Shown: one piece after another, positions 20,615-30,493 of the stretch
Layout: every line of letters begins with the position of its first letter
How positions within the stretch are numbered: position 1 is the first letter of the stretch
NCBI GenBank assembly: GCA_026122225.1
Contig: JANEZZ010003056.1
Coordinates: 186,001 to 250,000, forward strand
Direction: 5' to 3'
Length of the DNA: 64,000 nt
DNA from: Heloderma charlesbogerti
Lineage: Eukaryota; Chordata; Lepidosauria; Squamata; Helodermatidae
Notes under the pieces: generated by a model
What the model saw: only the letters and a program-made list of their open reading frames with translations
What the model was told of the DNA's origin: nothing
The model's database searches: none
Translations under genes and position numbers: made by a program

Positions 20615-21780
20615 ATAATTTCCTGCTGAACACAGAGAGACAACAGGATTATTCTCCCAGAAAAAGCTAATTGGATGGAGGAGAGGCCAGAGCAGTCATT
20701 TATGCAGGGGGGAGGGGGTGGAACAGTGGACAATCTCCTCTGTGGGTTACTGATTAGGGCTGGGCAAACCTTCTAATTCAGGAGTGCAAAAAACGCAGGC
20801 CACACGTCTCCAGCAGCCCTCCAATTCCTGCCCTCCCCGACCCCCATCCTCTGCCACTGCCATGCGATGCATTGGTGGGGTAGCTGCTTTGCTGCTCATA
20901 GGGACAGTAATGCTGTGACTGGACTGGGGTCTCTGGGATGGAGAAGAGACTGCAGCCCCCTCCCACACACAGCCCAGATGGTCGCCATTGGCCATGCTGG
21001 CTGGGGATGATGGGAGTTGCAGCCCAGCACATCTGGAAAGTGCCGGGTTGAGGCTGGCCGGAACAGTGCTGGCCTGGATGGTGGACTACTCTGGCCTGGC
21101 AGAAGACGGCTTTCTATGTTCTGGGTGCTGTGCGGAAAGTATTGCTCATTGACTTCCAGTTTATGTTAGATCAAGGGTGGGCAGAAGGTAGATTTGCATC
21201 TCCTGGTAGAACTCTGGGTGATTTACAGTTGATCAGCAAGGATTTCTGACTCCTAGTCCTTTAACAATAAGAGCCATAAAAGGATTCCATCCTCTCTATA
21301 AATTATACTGCCGAAAGGAAGGAAGCTCGGGGTAATGAGGAGTGGACTTTTGCGTGATAAGACTGGGAGCTCTGTTCAGTTCTGGTGGTTGAAACAAATT
21401 CCTGGGCTCAGAATTCTTCTCTTTAGCACCCAGCTGTGGTTGGCAGATCTCAGGATTCTGGTAAAAAACTAAGTCAGTCCTGCAAGCCTGAAGTATGCCC
21501 ACCCCTATGTTAAATGAACAAGACCAGGAGGGGTGGCGGGCCAGGATTTGGCGAATGACTGCGCCAAGGAGAGGAAGCATTAGGTGACTGAGGAGGTGCC
21601 AAGGGAACAGGAGGCCTTTGTGGAAGAAATTGATCTTGAGAAGGGGCTATGAGGAGGAGGAGGAGGGGGAGGAGAAGCTCAGTACAGATTGGAAGGATGT
21701 TGCAAGCATCTGGATCTCTGTGGGGAAGGCACAGAGAGTGAACTGGGAGGAAGAGGCATAAGAACCTGAGAGGAGCCCTG
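20615..21780. other. Mostly unassigned; half foldback element at 20975-21055
   Basis: GGCCATGCTGGCTGGGGATG then ATGGGAGTTGCAG..CACATCTGGAAA is the right arm of the ACTACAACTCCCATCA-type foldback. A GAG-rich tract lies at 21650-21672. Nothing else is recognisable. Confidence 0.4.
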
Positions 21781-22290
21781 CTGGAATATTGTGCCCTGTT
21801 CTGGGGACCACAATTTAAGAAGGACATTGACAAACCAGAATGTGTCCAGAGGAGGCTGACAAAGATGGGGAGGGGCCTGGAGACCCAGTCCTATGAGGAA
21901 AGGTTGAAGGCATTGGGTAGGTTTAGCCCGGGGAAGAGGAGAGGACTAAGAGGCAACGTGATCGCCGTCTTCAAATATTGGAAGGGCCGTCACATAGATG
22001 ATGCTGCAAAATGGTTGTCTGTTCCAGAGGGCAGGGCCCAGATGAATGGGTTCAAATGACAAGAAAGGCATTTTGATGAAAAATTAGGGAGAACTTCCTG
22101 ACCATGCGAGCTGTTGGACAGTGGAATGGGGAGCTGCGGAACCTGGTGGACTCTCCTTCGTTAGAGATTTTCAAGCAGAGGCTGGGTGGCCACCTAGCAG
22201 GGATGCTGTAGTGGTTGATTGCCTGTGGCGTCAGGGGATTGCACTAGATGACCTTTGAGATCCCTGTCCACTCTGTGATTCTGTGATTTA
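21781..22290 (+). mobile_element. CR1 LINE 3' end, divergent subfamily
   Basis: It encodes the thumb region in broken frame: EYCALFWGPQFKKDIDK-like sequence, then RPGDPVL/LETQSYEERLKALGRFS and RGNVIAVFKYWKG. It ends with CTTTGAGATCCCTGTCCACT then CTGTGATTCTGTGATTTA, a CR1 8-mer tail. The QSYEERLK.LGRFSP wording matches the 35.6-kb reverse copy and not the young copies. Confidence 0.85.
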
Positions 22291-22299
22291 GTTCAGCCT

Positions 22300-22560
22300 C
22301 CTGCTTCCCAAAGTGACCAACCAGATGCCTCTGGGAATCCCAACATCAAGGAACAAAGGCAACTTTCCTCTCCTGCTGTCACTTTCCAGCAGCTGGCATT
22401 CAGCGGCATACTGAGCCATCATGACTAATGCCCACGGATGGATCATGCTTTTGCTTCCTCCTCTTTAAAGCTGTCTAAGCTAGTGGCCAGCAAGACATCT
22501 CATGGTGGTTAATTCCATGAATTAATGATGCATTCTGTGAGGAAGGAATTTCTTTTGGCA
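22300..22560 (-). mobile_element. Old CR1/L3-type fragment, reverse strand
   Basis: GACCAACCAGATGCCTCTGG, then CATCATGACTAATGCCCACG and GTGGTTAATTCCATGAATTA match the reverse of the CR1/L3-type tail at 31.7-32.0 kb. Diverged. Confidence 0.6.
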
Positions 22561-22820
22561 GTAGATTCAAGGCAGCCTATCAGGTTCATTGGGTGATGCC
22601 AAGTTCTGGTATTGAAAAGAATACCCTGCCTCCCTATCCACTTTCTCCACACCAGACAGAATGGTTCTGCTGTCAGCCAAACAAAGGAGGGGCTGATGAT
22701 ACCAGGTGAAGGCCATGCAAGGCCAGGCAGGGGTGATGACGAAGACTGAAGGGGGAGACGGGGATGAAGACTAGAATCATGAAGTCTGGCCTCGTGCAAA
22801 TTATTGAACTCATGTATAGC

Positions 22821-23257
22821 TGGAGATGTCAGAGAAGTCCACAATGGAACCAAATGAATTTGGATTTTTATGAATCTGACCTGCAGATTCTACAGTGGAC
22901 TGGCTTCTTCCCTGTCGGGCAGATTCCATGGACTTACGGACCATCTTTCTAATTTTCCTGACTTTTGCACAAATTTTATTGTAGAAAAATATGCAAAATT
23001 AAAAAACCCTGGCCAAAAATGTGCATCCCTCCACCAGGCTACAGTGTGAAACTGCACATTTGGGTGGAATTTGCGCATTTTGGGGGAATTTGTGCATTTT
23101 CACATGCACAAATTTGTGTGTGATTCACGCAAATGTGAATGCTTCCTCTAAAACAAAAGAAATCTGATTCCGTTGATGGGCAGATGACAGAACAAAAGGC
23201 ACTTGACAATCTGCGAAACACAGACGGAACAGATTTTACACAATCTGTACATCCCTA
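22821..23257. mobile_element. AT-rich hAT-like non-autonomous element with exact 8-bp duplication
   Basis: TGTATAGC lies on both sides (22813-22820 and 23258-23265). The right end complements to TAGGGATGTACAGATTGTGT, and the left end is a diverged TGGAGATGTCAGAGAAG. The 437-bp interior is rich in GAATTTG, TGTGCATTTT and CACAAATTTG text shared with the next element and with 25.1, 29.2, 32.2 and 54.3 kb. No coding capacity. Confidence 0.75.
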
Positions 23258-23393
23258 TGTATAGCACACCAGTTGTACTAACTGGAAATCTTAGAGTACC
23301 CTCTGCTGGGCTTCATGTGCTTTGCACAAAGTGTTACCAAAGAGCAGCAATCCTTTTAGAAAGAGATCAGGGTCTCAGGGCATTTTCACAAGT

Positions 23394-23822
23394 TGGGGAT
23401 GGATGAGACATTTACTGGGTTCATATTTTTATGCCAGATTACAAAATGCGCACCTCCCAAAACTGAATGCAGATCTAAAGGCAACGTGGAGTCAGAAATC
23501 TGTATGTTCCCGATCAGATAAATTTTAAAATGTGTTCGCCAACATGTGTGCATTTGGAAAATGCACCAAGGAAAATGTGTGTGTGTGTCTAAAATGCTCA
23601 CAGACACGCTTTAATCAATGGGTGCAATGCTACAAAAATGCATACGTATGAAAAATGCACACAAAAATGGGTGCCTTTTGAAAAATGGGCACAAATATGT
23701 GTACGAATTTCTGTGTGGAGGGGGAAAAGGCATGCACAGAACTGGGATGAAATGAACTTGGCGGTCAAAAAAAAGAGAGCAACCTCAACAAGATCAACCT
23801 TGCCAGAATTCGCCCATCCCTA
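23394..23822. mobile_element. AT-rich hAT-like non-autonomous element, second copy
   Basis: Left end TTGGGGATGGATGAGACATT and right end GCCAGAATTCGCCCATCCCTA (complement TAGGGATGGGCGAATTCTGG) form the family terminal repeat. Flanks TCACAAGT and TCAGAACT agree at 6 of 8 bases. The interior carries AAAATGCACACAAAAATGGG-type units. It lies 136 bp from the previous copy. Confidence 0.75.
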
Positions 23823-23854
23823 TCAGAACTGCTGTTCTTAACATGCCCTCTGGT

Positions 23855-24011
23855 GTCCGGTGGGGTGGTGAATCCTCTCTGGGTTTCAGTCGGAACCAGT
23901 CAGCACTCTAAAGGAGCTCTCCAAGGTGCGGAGCACCTTAGAGAGCTCCTTTAGAGTTCTGACTGGTTCCGACTGAAACCTGGAGTGGATTCACACACAC
24001 CCCTGACATCG
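23855..24011. mobile_element. CAGTGGAGGCTGG-family foldback MITE, ends lost (copy 5)
   Basis: The central arms are almost perfect complements (GTCGGAACCAGTCAGCACTC then TAAAGGAGCTCTCCAAGGTG against CACCTTAGAGAGCTCCTTTA then GAGTTCTGACTGGTTCCGAC). The outer CAGTGGAGGCTGGTGG sequence is missing at both sides. Confidence 0.8.
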
Positions 24012-24480
24012 TTTTACCTTAGCTTACATTTGACCTTAGCCTACTTCAGAAGTAACATGTAGCACTGCTGCCAAATTGCATGAGGGCGCTTTTTGGCTGC
24101 AACTCATTTGTTTCTAATGCTCACTTTTGTAATGAGCCTGGGTTGATGTACTGCAAAATCGCCATTATGTTTGGCGTTGATTGCAAGCCTCAGAGCATAT
24201 GCAGTAAAGTAGTGCACAGTAGTGCCTAAATTTTCAGTTGTCCTACCATCTAGACCATCCCACAAAAAAAACGTATTTGAAGCACTCTCATTAGCTTCTT
24301 CCCCTATTGACATTGCTGCAGCTGCCACCTCACCTCTAGATCCCAGGAGGAGAAGGACATGTTCATATTGGTGATGGTGAATAAATATCACATGTCATCA
24401 TCACACAGGAAAGCCACATGAAAACAACCAATCAGAAAGGGGCCACATAACGTGGTGACATATAACATCCTGCCATACTA
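24012..24480. other. Unassigned sequence
   Basis: No repeat or gene could be supported. Confidence 0.4.
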
Positions 24481-24720
24481 GCCAGTGTGGTGTAGTGGCA
24501 AGAGTGTTGGACTAGGAGCTGGGAGATCTGGGTTCTAGTCCCCACTCAGCCATGGAAGCTCACTGGGTGACTTTGGGCCAGTCACAGACTCTCAGCCCAA
24601 CCCACCTCACAGGGTTGTTGTTGTGAGGATAAAATGGAGAGAGGAGGATAATGTAAGCCACCTTGGGTTCCTTGCAAGAGGAAAAAAGGCGGAGTATAAA
24701 TGCAATAAATAAATAAATAA
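24481..24720 (+). mobile_element. tRNA-derived SINE, full length
   Basis: GCCAGTGTGGTGTAGTGGCA..GTGTTGGACTAGGAG (A-box region), GATCTGGGTTCTAGTCCC (B box), CCATGGAAGCTCACTGGGTG, CACAGGGTTGTTGTTGTGAG, and the tail CGGAGTATAAATGCAATAAA then TAAATAAA. This is the best intact example of the family in the window. Confidence 0.9.
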
Positions 24721-25001
24721 AATGCTACGCGATTCCAAACTACAGCTCCCAAGATGCATCTTGATATTTCCCATGCGCAAAAACTCATATACACGAAATC
24801 ACATTTCATGTTAAAGGGAAACTCTTGTTTGAGCTCACATGGACTACTTTGTTACTTTCTGAGTAAATAACGAATTAACTTGGGGTACGTTTGCCCATCA
24901 CTAGTTACGTGCACTTGTGAACTTCTAGTTCAAATGTGCAAAAAATAGTAGAGGATGCAATCCTTCCTGGATTGTAATACTTCACCTTACATGTTTCCAT
25001 G

Positions 25002-25006
<5 letters not shown>

Positions 25007-25044
<38 letters not shown>
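25007..25044. repeat. (CA)n microsatellite
   Basis: About 19 uninterrupted CA units. The surrounding 24721-25135 stretch is otherwise unassigned, apart from a short TG tract near 25115. Confidence 0.97.
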
Positions 25045-25046
<2 letters not shown>

Positions 25047-25143
25047 GTGAAAAGCTATCATGTCAGTGTCAAGATGTTGGGCCTGTTATTCGCCAAGTTG
25101 TGTGGGTAACTCATGTGTGTGTGTGTGGGGGGGTTGTCGTAAC

Positions 25144-25509
25144 TAGGGAAGGGGACAAATTAGTTTGATTCACATTTTAATGCAAACATACCTAATTTCA
25201 CACTTTTCAACAATTTGAGGACTGAAACTTAGTTATCCTTTCAAATTTGCACGTCTTCAATTTTTTCAAGTGAGGTTTCTAATCAAAACATATGTATGAA
25301 AAATGTGTTTATTAGGAGAAAGTTCACACAGATGTGCATGTGTTATTGAAAACTGCTTGCAAAAAATGTGTATATTGGGCAAAATTGCATACAAAAATGG
25401 GTGTATTAGGAGAGATGCACACAAAAAGGCATACACATTTTCATGCAAATAAAAATTCTCAGTTTGGGATGAACTGAACTTAAGAAAATGAGTGATTCAG
25501 CAATGCCTA
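25144..25509. mobile_element. AT-rich hAT-like non-autonomous element, third copy
   Basis: Starts TAGGGAAGGGGACAAATTAG and ends GTGATTCAGCAATGCCTA (complement TAGGCATTGCTGAATCAC). Flanks GTCGTAAC and GTTGTATC agree at 6 of 8 bases. Interior ATGAAAAATGTGTTTATTAG and GGCAAAATTGCATACAAAAA units match the 23.4, 29.2 and 32.2 kb members. Confidence 0.7.
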
Positions 25510-25575
25510 GTTGTATCACAGGATATTTGAACAAGCATTTCCCCAGCTGCACTCTAAAATAGTACAACCCAAATA

Positions 25576-25748
25576 CAATCAAGGCCAGAAATATTGTCAA
25601 ACCCCTTTTGTCAAACCCCTTGCATTACAGCTGAAAGTCCTGACTTCGCTCCCATCTGGGTGTGTTTCCTTTCAACTTCAAAGTGGTGGTGTACAGAGGC
25701 CAACTGCCAAAACAGTTATCCTTGTTCCAATATTTCTGGCCCTGACTG
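25576..25748. mobile_element. Tc1/mariner-like MITE
   Basis: The left end CAATCAAGGCCAGAAATATTG and right end CCAATATTTCTGGCCCTGACTG are inverted repeats of about 22 bases, flanked by TA on both sides (25574-25575 and 25749-25750). TA duplication is typical of the Tc1/mariner superfamily. The 173-bp interior codes for nothing recognisable. Confidence 0.78.
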
Positions 25749-25939
25749 TATGTTTGAAAAGTATCAGCCAGCCACAAAGAAAAAAATTAAGTATTGCTGC
25801 CATCTTCTGGCAAAATATTAAATACATACATAGATACAAATTGATAGTGAGATAATTTTGGCACAAGGTGTAATGTGAATGTTTAAAGCTAGGGGTAAGA
25901 GGATTCAGGTAAAGAGAAACAAATAATGGTAAATAGGAA

Positions 25940-27490
25940 ATCTCTTAGTGGAGAATTTCTTTCCAACTCAGGCTAGAACTGAATGGCAGTTTTTTTTGGC
26001 TCTGTTGCACATGGAGGAAATTACAAAAACAATTATGAGTGTGAATACTGGGAAATTACCCGACCCGGGTGGGTTTCCAATTGAATGGTATAAAATCTTT
26101 TCCAACCTGTCAGTTCCAAAACTGCAGTGTCTCTATAGCCATATTGTAGAATCCATCTCTCTCCCTTCTTTGTTAAATGATGTTTATGTCACTGACATAA
26201 CTAAGCCTGGCAAAAATCATACTGACCGTGCTACATTTTGGCCTATTTTGTTAATTAATGTAGATATTAAAATAAAAAGGTGTCCCCAACCAGTCGTGTC
26301 CGACTCTAGGGTGCGGTGCTCATCCCGTTTCTAAGCCGAAGAGCCAGCGCTGTCCGAAGACGCTTCCGTGGTCATGTGGCCGGCATGACTGAACGCTGTG
26401 CACGGAGGTGCACAGAACGCTGTCACCTTTCCCGCCGAGGCGGTGCCTATTTATCTACTTGCAATTTCTTGCTTTCGAACTGCTAGGTTGGCAGAAGCTG
26501 GGACTGAAGACGGGAGCTCACTCCGTCACGCAGCACTCGGGTCTCGAACTGCTGACCTGCCGACCTTCCAGTCTGCAGTTCAGCGTCTTAACCACTAAGC
26601 CCCTAGATATTAAAATATTAACTGCTATTTTAGTTGATAGATTTCAGGAAGTTATTACAACATTGGTTTGAACAGATCGGGTGGGACTGATCAAACATAG
26701 ACAGGGGGCTGACAATCTTAGATTAGTCCTAGATCTGATGACTTTAAATAGTGATAGAATGGACCAGACCACCATTGTCTCTTTGGACCCTGAAAAAGCC
26801 TGTAATAAAATTTATTGGCAATTTATTTTTGCTACTTTGATTAAATTTGGCTTTCCATTAGAACTTTATATTCATTTCCAATGAATGGTTAGTTATGACT
26901 AACAGGCTTTTTTTTCCCACTTGAGAGAGGAACCGGACAGGGATTTCCATTTCCTCCTTTGATATTTGATTTATATTTGGAATCTTTGGCTTGTGCTATC
27001 AGACAGAACAGTAGTAGTCATGGATTTGTGCATGAATGTTTAGAATTTAAAATTATTCTTTACACAGATGATCTTTTCTTGTTTATTTCTGAATTCCAGT
27101 CATCTGTGCCGGCATTGATGGAGCTGATTAATACGTTTGGTACTTTGCTTATTCATTTATTTGGTCAAAATCTGAATTGATGCTGACCGGAGATTCTATA
27201 TCCTGTTGTGCTTTAGCAGATTGGCAATTTCAGTGATGCCCCAATGTTATTCCTTATCTTGGAATACTTATTTCCAGAGATATCTCTCAAATGATTAAGC
27301 ATAATTTGAATAAATTGATTAATGAGATTTCTCAGTTCAGATAGATGGGCATATTTAAAACTGACTTTGTGGGGTAAGGTAAATACACTTGAGATGAATA
27401 CTGTACCCCAGATTGTTTTTGGTATGTGTGGGATTCCCTTACGTATACCTGGCAAATATTTTACTCTCTCCCCACTCCTCAATTCTCAGG
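25940..27490 (+). mobile_element. Old L1-clade LINE ORF2 fragment split by a Sauria SINE
   Basis: The reading frame shows L1-type RT text: KLPDPGGFPIEWYKIF (compare L1 KSPGPDGFPIEFYK), then LLINVDIKI, KILTAILVDRFQEVI after the SINE, GLIKHRQGADNLRLVLDLM, SLDPEKACNKIYWQFIFATL (motif A region), LYLESLACAIRQNSSSHGF, and motif C ILYTDDLFLF at 27058-27087 with YTDD in place of YADD. Many stops and shifts break it. A separate piece at 36.1 kb matches the L1 C-terminal region. Confidence 0.85.
26274..26603 (-). mobile_element. Sauria SINE, full length, reverse strand
   Basis: Read on the minus strand: GGGGCTTAGTGGTTAAGACG (A box), AGCAGTTCGAGACCCGAG (B box), a body with CTTGCTTTC/GAAAGCAAGAAATTGCAAGT, and a tail ending AGTCGGACACGACTGGTTGG then GGACACC, shared with BovB. 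An exact 13-bp duplication TAGATATTAAAAT flanks it (26261-26273 and 26604-26616), interrupting the L1 frame cleanly. Sauria SINEs are squamate-specific repeats mobilised by BovB. Confidence 0.93.
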
Positions 27491-27850
27491 TGGATGTACT
27501 TCAAAATTTGCCCAAATTTCACTTTTGTCTTTCAAATTTTGGGTGTGAAATTTGAAATGATGCAAAATTTTACCTCAAAATTCTAGTGTTTTAAACCATT
27601 TGGAATTGCTTGATTGTTCTGATTCTGCCAAAGAAACAAATATGAAATTTCACAAACTACCAAATACTAAATATTATTGCATGCCATGCTACCTTTCAAA
27701 TACAGCAACCTACTAAATACCATGGTATTCCAACAATCATGTGTCATTAAATATCACTGCATCCTCAGCTATCAAACATTACGTTCTGATGCATGACACC
27801 TGTCACATTCCATCAAATATCAATGGTCAGTTGTCAAATATCAAAGCTAA
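27491..27850. repeat. AT-rich tract and degenerate ATGTCAGCTGTCAAATA-type repeat
   Basis: 27640-27850 is built of variants of a unit whose complement is TATTTGACAGCTGACAT (CACAAACTACCAAATACTAA, CCTCAGCTATCAAACATTAC, GGTCAGTTGTCAAATATCAA). It is the reverse-strand counterpart of the blocks at 18.4 and 18.9 kb. 27491-27640 is AT-rich (AAAATTTGCCCAAATTTCAC) and unassigned. Confidence 0.5.
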
Positions 27851-28426
27851 ATGGGGCTCCCAGTGTTCAGAAGTGGTATTGTTCATTCTATTTCTAAAGT
27901 TCAGGCTGTGAGTGCTGTTGCATATGTAGCCAAAACTGCACCACCCACTCACAAGAGGGAGGCCCCAAGGTTTGCAGAAGGACAACAAATCTTTAGGGAA
28001 AAGATTGCTAAGGGTGGGGAATACCCCAAACAGGACTGAGTGTGCTCAGTGGCTATGGAATGCTAACTCACTGTTGGAGCAGGGGAGGGGAATGGAACAT
28101 GGGTGAGAGGAGAGGAGGAACGGAATGGAGTAGTAGAAATCCTGAACAGTAACGCTTTGCACTGCAACAATTTGTTGCAGCTACCACTTGTTTCTTAGAA
28201 TACCAGTTGCTTGGGCAGGCAAACCTCAGGTGGGGGTTGCAGGGGGCAGTAGGGTGGGGGGCGGGGAGCTGTTTCCTTCATGTCCTGCCATGGGCTCGCT
28301 TGAGGCACGTGCCTGTCCAGTGTCGGAAACAGGATGCTGCGTTAGCTGGATCCTTGGTCTAATCCATCCGAATTAGGTTCATAGAGCAAATGCAAAATTG
28401 AAATCCATGACTTAGATATCAATTAT
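27851..28426. other. Mostly unassigned; worn CR1/L3 end near 28320-28375
   Basis: GGATGCTGCGTTAGCTGGAT then CCTTGGTCTAATCC resembles the ATGCTGGACTAGATGGACCCTTGGTCTGATCC end of the CR1/L3 group. The rest is unrecognised. Confidence 0.4.
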
Positions 28427-29030
28427 CCGAGTGCCGCGTGACAGAGTGAGCTCCCATCTTCAGTCCCAGCTCCTGCCAACCTAGCAGTTTGAAAGCAAGA
28501 AATTGCAAGTAGATAAATAGGTACCGCCTCGGCGGGAAAGGTAACAGCGCTCCGTGCACCTCGGTGTTCAGTCATGCTGGCCACATGACCACGGAAGCGT
28601 CTTCGGACTGCGCTGGCTCTTCGGCTTAGAAACGGGGATGAGCACCGCACCCTAGAGTCGGACACGACTGGTTGGGGACACCTTTACCTTTAGGGCCGCG
28701 GTGGCTTAGTGGTTAAGACGCTGAACTGCAGACTGGAAGGTCGGCAGGTCAGCAGTTCGAGGCCCGAGTGCCGTGTGACAGAGTGAGCTCCCGTGTTCAG
28801 TCCCAGCTCCTGCCAACCTAGCAGTTCGAAAGCAAGAAATTGCAAGTAGATAAATAGGTACTGCCTCGGCGGGAAAGGTGACAGCGTTCCGTGCACCTCG
28901 GTGTTCAGTCATGCCAGCCACATGACCACGGAAGCGTCTTCGGACAGCGCTGGCTCTTCAGCTTAGAAATGGGGATGAGCACCGCACCCTAGAGTCGGAC
29001 ACGACTGGTTGGGGACACCTTTACCTTTTT
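28427..29030 (+). mobile_element. Head-to-tail Sauria SINE pair (headless copy plus full copy)
   Basis: 28427-28692 is a Sauria SINE lacking its tRNA head, starting at CCGAGTGCCGCGTGACAGAG. Its tail GACTGGTTGGGGACACCTTT then ACCTTTA leads without a spacer into 28693-29030, a complete copy with A box GTGGCTTAGTGGTTAAGACG and B box AGCAGTTCGAGGCC. The two bodies are nearly identical. It may be a dimeric insertion or an insertion into the tail of an earlier copy. Confidence 0.9.
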
Positions 29031-29116
29031 AATGAGATGGAAAGTCCCCCCCAGCCCTGTGACTCTGACTGTAAAAGAGTCAGGATTAGTGGGGGGTGGG
29101 AAGGTTTTGATGAATC

Positions 29117-29663
29117 AGGGGTATGGAATCTGTGGCCTTCTAGATGTTGTTGGACTACAGCTCCCATCATCCATGAATACAGATTGGGGAGAAATTTGCG
29201 AAACCTAATTTGACATTTTTTAACCAATATGAGATCCAAAATTCAGTGATTCCCTCAAAATTCTCACTTTTCTGAATTTTGCAATGGAGTTCTAAAAATT
29301 CACAGAAATTCATAGATGAGGTAGAAGTGCACAGAGAATTATGTATATTAAATATAAACATATATTAGTGAAAATAACATTGCAAATGCATTCTGTGAGG
29401 AAAAGTGCTTGAAAAAATGTGTATATTAGGCAAAATTGCATTGAAATGCATGCATCTAGAGGAATGCGCACACATTGTCATGTGCACTTCTCTTCAAAAG
29501 AGATCCGCAAAGTTCAGGATGAACTGAATTTCAGATTGGAACAATGAGAAACGGAGAGAAACCAAAGTGGAAGATTCGTCCAGCCCTTTACGCGAACCTT
29601 GGCCATGCTGGCTGGGGCTTGCAGGCCAAACTCATCTGGGGGGCCACATGTTCCCACCCCTGG
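29117..29663. mobile_element. Foldback MITE split by an AT-rich hAT-like element
   Basis: The left arm CAGGGGTATGGAATCTGTGG..TTGGACTACAGCTCCCATCA and the right arm GCCATGCTGGCTGGGGCTTG..GGCCACATGTTCCCACCCCTG are the two halves of one foldback. Between them (about 29177-29592) lies a member of the AT-rich family, with AAATTCATAGATGAGG, GGCAAAATTGCATTGAAATG and GATTCGTCCAGCCCTTTA. Exact junctions are uncertain by a few bases. Confidence 0.65.
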
Positions 29664-29677
29664 CAACAGAAGGCCTA

Positions 29678-30232
29678 TGTCAGGAGCGCCTTAGCTGCTT
29701 CTTGCAGTCCCCTCCAATAGCCAACTCAGGACACAGACGACGAGGATTCTTTCCAAGGCTTTATTCCTTTATTCCTTTATGAGTCTTACAGATACTAACC
29801 ACTAGCGACTAAGCAAGGAACTGCACTGGGGATAGATAGCAGAGTAGCCTAAGCTCCAGGTAAGGCAGTTGGTCCCCGTTTGAAGGAGAACCACGGGAAG
29901 ACTCTGAACTTATGGGCTATGGAGAGATCCTCCCTCTTTCCCTTGGGTCCTCAGGACGTGACCGTTGTTTGAGCGCCAAACGAGCGGAGTGCCTCCTTTC
30001 GGCGCCCTCCATCTGTTGTCGCTCCCTGCGTCTGCGCCGAGCATCCAGCAAGCCCCCCTCCAGTGCTCTCTCACTGCCAGGGTCACTATCTCTCCCAGGA
30101 ATGCTGGCAGGAGGAATCTCTGCCAGCTGCTGTGCCTGTGAGAGATGAGCGCACTCCTCTCCCATGGATTGCTGATCCTCCTCAGAATCAGAACTGCTCT
30201 GGGGCTCTATGGGCTCAGTTTCGACCCTGACA
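29678..30232 (-). mobile_element. Solo LTR of a retrotransposon, reverse strand
   Basis: 555 bp from TGTCAGGAGCGCC to TCGACCCTGACA, flanked by an exact 5-bp duplication GCCTA (29673-29677 and 30233-30237). On the minus strand it starts TGTCAGGGTCGAAAC and carries doubled AATAAA signals near the 3' end (complement of TTTATTCCTTTATT, 29763-29777), as expected for an R/U5 region. No internal region or second LTR lies next to it, so it is a recombination scar. TG...CA ends and a 5-bp duplication fit Ty3/gypsy or some endogenous retrovirus groups. I cannot assign the superfamily. Confidence 0.88.
29917..30231 (-). CDS. 105-codon open frame inside the LTR
   Basis: On the minus strand the frame is open from the second base of the LTR. 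It runs through an acidic Ser/Glu stretch (EPIEPQSSSDSEED) and MGEECAHLSQAQQLAEIPPA to an Arg-rich stretch (LLDARRRRRERQQ), ending RGRISP and a stop. The related LTR at 34.9 kb keeps the same wording (EPIEPQSSSDSEEEPQPMGE) but with a one-base deletion. The acidic-then-basic layout and conservation suggest former coding, perhaps the tail of a polyprotein overlapping the 3' LTR. There is no upstream open frame in the solo LTR, so it is not a functional gene here. Confidence 0.35.
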   Translation of the reverse strand, partial: VRVETEPIEPQSSSDSEEDQQSMGEECAHLSQAQQLAEIPPASIPGRDSDPGSERALEGGLLDARRRRRERQQMEGAERRHSARLALKQRSRPEDPRERGRISP

Positions 30233-30285
30233 GCCTAACCCAGTAGAGCAAGGTAAGGCTAGCAGATCACATGTGTCTCTGGAGA

Positions 30286-30493
30286 CAGCGGCCCTACTCG
30301 CTTGGAGGAGCCCTATACACAGTGGAGGCTGGTGGTTCCGATGTCAGTGGGGCAGTGCATCCGCTCCGGGTTTCAGTCAGAACCGGTCAGAACTCCACAC
30401 CATGGAGAGGTCCTTTAGAATTCTGGCTGGATCTGACTGAAACCCGGAGCGGATGCACCGCCCCACTGACATCGGAACCCCCAGCCTCCACTG
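30286..30493. mobile_element. CAGTGGAGGCTGG MITE with 34 bp of captured flank (copy 6)
   Basis: The MITE proper is 30320-30493. The exact 8-bp duplication TCTGGAGA lies at 30278-30285 and 30494-30501, so the mobile unit starts 34 bp earlier at CAGCGGCCCTACTCG. Those extra bases (GGCCCTACTCGCTTGGAGGA then CCCTATACA, one base differing) match 6144-6173, the left flank of the MITE copy at 6174. Confidence 0.75.

Noticed and set aside
24481..24560. Possible tRNA gene (A and B boxes)
   Set aside because: No cloverleaf closes. It is the head of a SINE with a long unrelated body and an AATAAA-rich tail.
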